DNA of 49,405 nucleotides from Nocardia thailandica NBRC 100428. GTDB lineage: Bacteria; Actinomycetota; Actinomycetes; Mycobacteriales; Mycobacteriaceae. The position numbers and the translations under genes were made by a program. The notes beneath the pieces were generated by a model that worked only from the letters and a program-made list of their open reading frames with translations, searched no databases and was not told where the DNA came from. The first letter of the stretch is position 1; each line of letters opens with the position of its first letter. This document shows positions 45,284 through 49,405 of this stretch, piece after piece. The DNA is taken from contig NZ_BAGK01000013.1 of the NCBI RefSeq assembly GCF_000308795.1, positions 1 through 49,405 on the forward strand. The letters are read 5' to 3'.

Positions 45284-46546
45284 TCAGTGCCCGAAGCGGC
45301 GCTGGCCGTGCGCCTGGACACCCTCCGGGTAGGCGGTCTCCGCGTGCAGCGCGAAGTCGATGCCGGAGGTCTCGTCCTCGGGGCTGATCCGGAATCCGAT
45401 CACCTTGTCGATGAGCTTGCCGAGGCCGAACGACATCCCGAACGCCCAGGCGGCGACCACGAGGACGCCGACGATCTGCTTGCCGAGCTGGGCGAGCCCG
45501 CCGCCGTAGAACAGCCCGTCGACGCCGCCGGTCATCACATGCGTGGCCAGCAGGCCGATGAGCAGGGTGCCGATCACGCCGCCGACGAAGTGCACGCCGA
45601 CCACGTCGAGCGAATCGTCGTAGCCCCCCTTGTGCTTCCAGCCGACCGCGAAGGAACACACCACGCCCGCGGCCAGGCCGACCACGACCGCGCCGACGGT
45701 GTTGACCACGCCGCAGGACGGGGTGATGGCGACCAGGCCCGCCACCGCGCCCGACGCCGCGCCGAAGGTCGTCGGCCTGCCGTCGCGGACCTGCTCGACC
45801 AGCAGCCAGCCCAGCATGCCGAGGCTGCCCGCCACGAGGGTGTTGAGGAAGACGGCCGCGGCCGTGCCGTTGGCGCCGAGGGCGGAGCCGGAGTTGAAAC
45901 CGAACCAGCCGAACCACAGCAGGCCCGCGCCGAGCAGCACCAGCGGCAGGCTGTGCGGGCGCATCGCCTCGACGTTGAACCCGATGCGCGGGCCGAGCAC
46001 CAGCGCCAGCGCGAGGGCGGAGGCGCCCGAGGCGATCTCCACGACGAGGCCGCCCGCGTAGTCCAGGGCGCCGAAGGCGCTCAGCCAGCCGTCCGGACCC
46101 CACACCCAGTGCGCGATCGGCGCGTACACGGCCAGGGTCCACAGCGGCACGAACAGCATCCAGCCGGAGAACTTGGCGCGGTCGGCGATGGCGCCCGAGA
46201 CCAGGGCCGCGGTCAGCACCGCGAAGGTCAGCTGGAAGGTGACGAACAGCAGCTCCGGCACCGATCCGCGGACGGACTCCGGATTGATCCCGGCCAGGCC
46301 GAGATGCTCGAGCCCCCCGATGAGCCCGGCGCCCGCGTCGTCGCCGAACGCGAGGGTGTATCCGGCGATCAGCCAGACCACGGTGACCAGCGGGATCGCG
46401 ATGAAGCTCATCATCAGCATGTTCAGCACGCCTGACGAGCGCACCATCCCGCCGTAGAACACGGCCAGCGCCGGCGTCATCAGCAGCACCATGGCGGTGG
46501 CCGCGAGAAGCCAGGCGGTGGCCGCGGGATCGATCGTTGCGGGCAC
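45284..46546 (-). CDS. amt: Ammonium transporter
   Basis: 420 residues, eleven helices of the Amt/Rh fold. Landmarks: FYGGMVRSSGVLNMLMMSF, the substrate-site region VYAPIAHWVWGPDGWLSAFGALDYAGGLVVEIASGASALALAL (first pore His), GLLWFGWFGFNSGSA, and VVGVHFVGGVIGTLLIGLLA (second pore His). The C-terminal cytoplasmic tail GIDFALHAETAYPEG is the regulatory segment typical of the family. GTG at 46546 has AGGAG at optimal spacing, ahead of VPATIDPAATAW. No glnK/glnD neighbours, unlike the usual amtB-glnK operon; regulation must be from elsewhere. Confidence 0.95.
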   Translation of the reverse strand: MPATIDPAATAWLLAATAMVLLMTPALAVFYGGMVRSSGVLNMLMMSFIAIPLVTVVWLIAGYTLAFGDDAGAGLIGGLEHLGLAGINPESVRGSVPELLFVTFQLTFAVLTAALVSGAIADRAKFSGWMLFVPLWTLAVYAPIAHWVWGPDGWLSAFGALDYAGGLVVEIASGASALALALVLGPRIGFNVEAMRPHSLPLVLLGAGLLWFGWFGFNSGSALGANGTAAAVFLNTLVAGSLGMLGWLLVEQVRDGRPTTFGAASGAVAGLVAITPSCGVVNTVGAVVVGLAAGVVCSFAVGWKHKGGYDDSLDVVGVHFVGGVIGTLLIGLLATHVMTGGVDGLFYGGGLAQLGKQIVGVLVVAAWAFGMSFGLGKLIDKVIGFRISPEDETSGIDFALHAETAYPEGVQAHGQRRFGH

Positions 46547-46623
46547 GGTAACTCCTTTCACGCGTGAATGCGTCGCGAAGAAATTACCGAACAGTCACCG
46601 GCCCCACCTGCGGCAGATGGGTT

Positions 46624-47496
46624 TCAGGCGCGTTGGCCCTTGGCCAGGGCACGCAGTCCGCGCCTGCCGGGAACGGGCAGCTCGGTGCCGTCGGTGAGCC
46701 ATTCGGCGGTGGTGAGCCACAGCCGCTGGCGGTGCGCGTCGGCGACGTCGAAGAAGACCCGGCGCCCGCGATCGTCGCGCAGATCCCGCGACAGCGTCGC
46801 CCACGACGGCGGCCGCTCCCGGGTCGCGGCGTAGTCGGCGGCGAACGCGGCGACCATCTTGCCGATCATGTTCACCGGCTTCTGCGACACCCGGTTGCCG
46901 TACTTGGTGGTGTGCCAGCGCCGCGCCGCGCACAGCGAACCCGGTGCGGCGCTGGAGGCGATCCAGCCGGCGCGCTGCGCGCGCTCGATCAGCCACAGGT
47001 GCTTGACCGCCGACGGCGCGATGTCGCCGACCTTCTCCTGGATCAGGGCCATGATCTGCGGGTCGCCGAGCGCGTCCCGGCGGGTCGGGCCGACGCCGTG
47101 CTCGCTCCAGTGCGTGGCCGCCACCCGGGCGAGGATGCGGCCGAACTCGTCGATGTGCCGCTGCGCGCGCCGGCCGAGGCGTTCGATGCGCTCGGCTTCG
47201 CGGCGCATCTCGTTCTGCGCGGTGAGCGTGCGGATCGCCGCCATCGTGGGGACCTGGCCGCGTTCGAGGAGTTCCAGAATGGCCGCCGAGGTCGCCGGGT
47301 CGGCCGCGGCGGCGACCGGTAGCGAATCGCGTTTGATGGCGTAGTCCTGCGGGCTGATGGCGCGGCTGAGCAGGCCGACAGCGGCGACGTCGCCGGCGAA
47401 GTCGGTGTTGGCGAGCCAGGCGGCTGCGATGTCGTCACACGACAGCACGGTGAAACGTTCCTCCGTAGGCGCGGTGGGGGAGCGATCGACGGGCAT
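46624..47496 (-). CDS. Conserved hypothetical protein, unknown
   Basis: 290 residues, mostly helical, no signal or membrane segment. Segments: LSCDDIAAAWLANTDFAGDVAAVGLLSRAISPQDYAIKRD, ERIERLGRRAQRHIDEFGRILARVA, YGNRVSQKPVNMIGKMVAAFAADYAATRERPPSWATLSRDLRDDRGRRVFFDVADAHRQRLWLTTAEWL. The basic helical middle could bind nucleic acid, but no domain is recognised. ATG at 47496 (MPVDRSPTAPTEE) is chosen over an upstream in-frame ATG at 47649. It lies 77 bases upstream of amt on the same strand. Confidence 0.7.
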   Translation of the reverse strand: MPVDRSPTAPTEERFTVLSCDDIAAAWLANTDFAGDVAAVGLLSRAISPQDYAIKRDSLPVAAAADPATSAAILELLERGQVPTMAAIRTLTAQNEMRREAERIERLGRRAQRHIDEFGRILARVAATHWSEHGVGPTRRDALGDPQIMALIQEKVGDIAPSAVKHLWLIERAQRAGWIASSAAPGSLCAARRWHTTKYGNRVSQKPVNMIGKMVAAFAADYAATRERPPSWATLSRDLRDDRGRRVFFDVADAHRQRLWLTTAEWLTDGTELPVPGRRGLRALAKGQRA

Positions 47497-47840
47497 GGCG
47501 CGGGGGTGTAACGCCGGATGCGAGGGGGCGATATGGAGTGCGTGAATGTTGTGCCCCGGTCGGGATGAGGGACCGGCCGGGGTCACCAACCTGATGAAGG
47601 TTTGGCCACCGAAGTTGCCGTTATCAACGGTAGCCAGCGAATTGCGCACTTGTCATGGCGGGTGATGCTTTCGTGACTTCCGGAAAAACGGCGTTCAGCC
47701 GAGGCAATGTCCGTTGATCGCGACGGTTGTGCACCGCGCGGTCGTTACGGGCGTCTTCGGCGTACCGGAAGTCGGTGGGATCGCCCCGTCCGGATGGGGT
47801 AACTCGGAAAACGCCCGGAGATGCCCACCCTGCGTGTATG

Positions 47841-47856
47841 TGTGATTTAGATCACT
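47841..47856. promoter_or_regulatory. CRP/FNR-family binding site
   Basis: TGTGATTTAGATCACT matches the CRP consensus TGTGA-N6-TCACA at every base but the last. It is 82 bases upstream of the predicted dnaX start and 345 bases from the divergent gene. Actinobacterial CRP/GlxR proteins use this consensus. Confidence 0.65.
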
Positions 47857-47925
47857 GTTTGGCCGGGTGCAAATCGGTTACAACCTGGGGCTCCGGCCGC
47901 GGTGCCGCCTGTCGGTGGTTGTCTG

Positions 47926-47931
47926 TAGATT
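47926..47931 (+). promoter_or_regulatory. -10 element of a leaderless dnaX transcript
   Basis: TAGATT ends six bases before the GTG start at 47938 and no Shine-Dalgarno sequence is present, so the mRNA likely begins at the start codon. No good -35 is visible. Confidence 0.5.
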
Positions 47932-47937
47932 CTTGGC

Positions 47938-49405
47938 GTGGCTCTGTACCGGAAGTATCGACCGGCAACGTTCGCTGAGGTGGTAGGGCAGGAGCACGTC
48001 ACCGAACCCCTCAGTACAGCGCTGGACACCGGCCGTATCAGTCATGCCTATCTCTTCTCCGGTCCGCGCGGCTGCGGCAAGACGTCGTCCGCGCGCATCC
48101 TGGCCCGCTCGCTGAACTGTGCGCAGGGCCCCACCTCCACGCCCTGCGGCACCTGCGCCTCCTGCGTGGCGCTCGGCCCCGGCGGCGCGGGCAACCTCGA
48201 CGTCATCGAGCTCGACGCCGCCAGCCACGGCGGCGTCGACGACACCCGCGAGCTGCGCGACCGCGCGTTCTACGCGCCCGCCGAGTCGCGGTACCGGGTG
48301 TTCATCGTCGACGAGGCGCACATGGTCACCACCGCGGGCTTCAACGCGCTGCTCAAGATCGTCGAGGAGCCGCCCGCGCACCTCATCTTCATCTTCGCCA
48401 CCACCGAGCCGGACAAGGTGCTGCCGACCATCCGCTCGCGCACCCACCACTACCCGTTCCGCCTGCTGCCGCCCGCCACCATGCGCGGCCTGCTCGGCAA
48501 GATCTGCGAACAGGAGCACGTGCCGGTCGAGGAGTCGGTCTATCCGCTGGTCATCCGGGCGGGCGGCGGTTCCCCGCGCGACAGCCTCAGCGTCCTCGAT
48601 CAGCTGCTGGCGGGCGCCGGTCCCGAGGGCGTCACCTACCCCCGCGCGGTCGCCCTGCTCGGCGTCACCGACATCGCCCTCATCGACGACGCGATCGACG
48701 CGCTGGCCGCCGCCGACGGCGCGGCCCTGTTCGGGACCGTCGACCGGGTGATGGAAGCGGGTCACGATCCGCGCCGCTTCGCCGTCGACCTGCTCGAACG
48801 CCTCCGCGACCTGATCCTGCTGCGCGCCGTGCCCGATGCCGCCGAGCGCGGCCTGGTCTCGGGCCCCGGCGACGTGCTCGAGCGCATGCGCGACCAGGCC
48901 GACCGCCTCGGCCCCGCCACCCTCGCCCGCTACGCCGAACTCCTGCACGCCGGCCTCGGCGAGATGCGCGGCGCCACGGCCCCCCGCCTGCTGCTCGAGG
49001 TCATCTGCGCGCGCATGCTCCTGCCCTCGGTCTCCGACGCCGAGTCGGCGACCCTCCAGCGGCTGGAACGGCTCGAACGCGGTCTCGCCGGCGGCGCGAT
49101 CCCGGCCGCCCCCGCGCCGGGCGGCGCCCCGCGCGCCGACGACCGCGAAACCGCCACCCCCGCACCCCCTTCCGCGCCCGCCGCCCCCACCTCCCGCCGC
49201 CGCGGCGCCGAACTGCTCGCCGCCGCCCGCGCCGACCGCGAGGCGGCACGCAACGCCGACCGCGGCGACCAGCCGCAGGCTGACGCCGCGCCGGCACCGG
49301 GCGAGGCCCCGACGACACGCCCCGCCGAGCCGGCGGAGCCTCGACCCGGGTCGGCCGACGCGCAGGGTGTGGGCGCCACCGATGGGCCGGCGGCCCCGCC
49401 CGGTG
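47938..49405 (+). CDS. dnaX: DNA polymerase III subunit gamma/tau (5' part)
   Basis: 489 codons are present and the frame runs off the window. The clamp-loader ATPase subunit loads the beta clamp onto primed DNA. Visible: MALYRKYRPATFAEVVGQEHV at the start, Walker A GPRGCGKTSSARI, a four-Cys zinc module (NCAQGP..CGTCASC), Walker B VFIVDEAHMVTTAGFNALLKIVEEPP and sensor 1 FATTEPDKV. From about residue 375 the sequence becomes Ala/Pro/Arg-rich, the tau linker. GTG at 47938 is dictated by the conserved N-terminus. Confidence 0.96.
   Translation, partial: MALYRKYRPATFAEVVGQEHVTEPLSTALDTGRISHAYLFSGPRGCGKTSSARILARSLNCAQGPTSTPCGTCASCVALGPGGAGNLDVIELDAASHGGVDDTRELRDRAFYAPAESRYRVFIVDEAHMVTTAGFNALLKIVEEPPAHLIFIFATTEPDKVLPTIRSRTHHYPFRLLPPATMRGLLGKICEQEHVPVEESVYPLVIRAGGGSPRDSLSVLDQLLAGAGPEGVTYPRAVALLGVTDIALIDDAIDALAAADGAALFGTVDRVMEAGHDPRRFAVDLLERLRDLILLRAVPDAAERGLVSGPGDVLERMRDQADRLGPATLARYAELLHAGLGEMRGATAPRLLLEVICARMLLPSVSDAESATLQRLERLERGLAGGAIPAAPAPGGAPRADDRETATPAPPSAPAAPTSRRRGAELLAAARADREAARNADRGDQPQADAAPAPGEAPTTRPAEPAEPRPGSADAQGVGATDGPAAPPG

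Larger units (their letters stand above)
47497..47937. other. Divergent regulatory region between the unknown gene and dnaX
   Basis: 441 bases without a convincing gene. It contains the CRP-like site at 47841-47856, an imperfect inverted repeat CCAACCT/AGGTTTGG near 47586-47605, and the dnaX -10 at 47926-47931. Otherwise nothing distinctive. Confidence 0.6.

Noticed and set aside
42315..46142. Very long minus-strand open frame
   Set aside because: It crosses several well-supported genes on both strands and has only low-complexity GC-driven composition.

Overview
The window is high-GC DNA with short intergenic gaps, many GTG starts and strong codon third-position GC bias. Gene content points to Nocardia or a close mycolic-acid actinomycete: a mycothiol-dependent isomerase, two MMPL transporters, a WS/DGAT-like acyltransferase, a Rv0485-like ROK protein and heterodimeric ABC exporters. 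Several genes (pat, tyrA, the TadA-associated gene, tadA, a Rv3722c-type aminotransferase, SRP RNA, dnaX) are ones I recall lying in one chromosomal neighbourhood in Mycobacterium. I read the window as an ancestral backbone interrupted by accessory genes; no integrase, transposase or prophage gene was seen.

Layout. 1-7.5 kb: pat (cut by the window edge), a dienelactone-hydrolase-like protein without the usual nucleophile, tRNA-Ser(GCT) and tRNA-Arg(ACG), a mycothiol-dependent isomerase, a RidA-like protein, a phytase-like lipoprotein, a DUF998 membrane protein, and a coupled cytosine-5 methyltransferase/Vsr pair with no restriction enzyme. 7.7-14.7 kb: ABC exporter pair 1, a glycolipid-binding-fold protein, tyrA divergent from the TadA-associated gene and tadA, tRNA-Ser(CGA) and a small membrane protein. 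14.7-24.4 kb: a transport island with two tandem MMPL genes sharing long identical DNA blocks, a divergent TetR with a perfect palindromic operator, an Rrf2-type regulator and ABC exporter pair 2.

24.4-29.7 kb: a long palindrome, then tgt, a convergent YhhQ-type transporter, two low-complexity membrane proteins, and gluQ with a DUF309 gene. Tgt, the transporter and GluQ together suggest salvage of a queuosine precursor and further glutamylation of queuosine in tRNA-Asp. 29.7-35.6 kb: a regulator-rich accessory patch (DUF397, two XRE regulators, small hypotheticals), an acyltransferase gene containing a tight cluster of DnaA-box sequences, a ThrE-type exporter, a DUF5994 protein and tRNA-Ser(GGA).

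35.6-49.4 kb: a repeat-containing membrane protein, SRP RNA with a clear promoter, the Rv3722c-type aminotransferase, a methyltransferase, an HhH-GPD repair protein, a secreted glycine-zipper protein, a ROK gene preceded by a leaderless leader peptide with three consecutive Cys codons, a DUF2207 protein, a zinc metallopeptidase, an ammonium transporter, an unknown gene, a CRP-like site and the 5' part of dnaX. The strongest candidates for something undescribed are the poly-Cys leader on the ROK gene, the intragenic DnaA-box cluster, the queuosine salvage cluster with an altered Tgt loop, and the mosaic identity of the MMPL pair.
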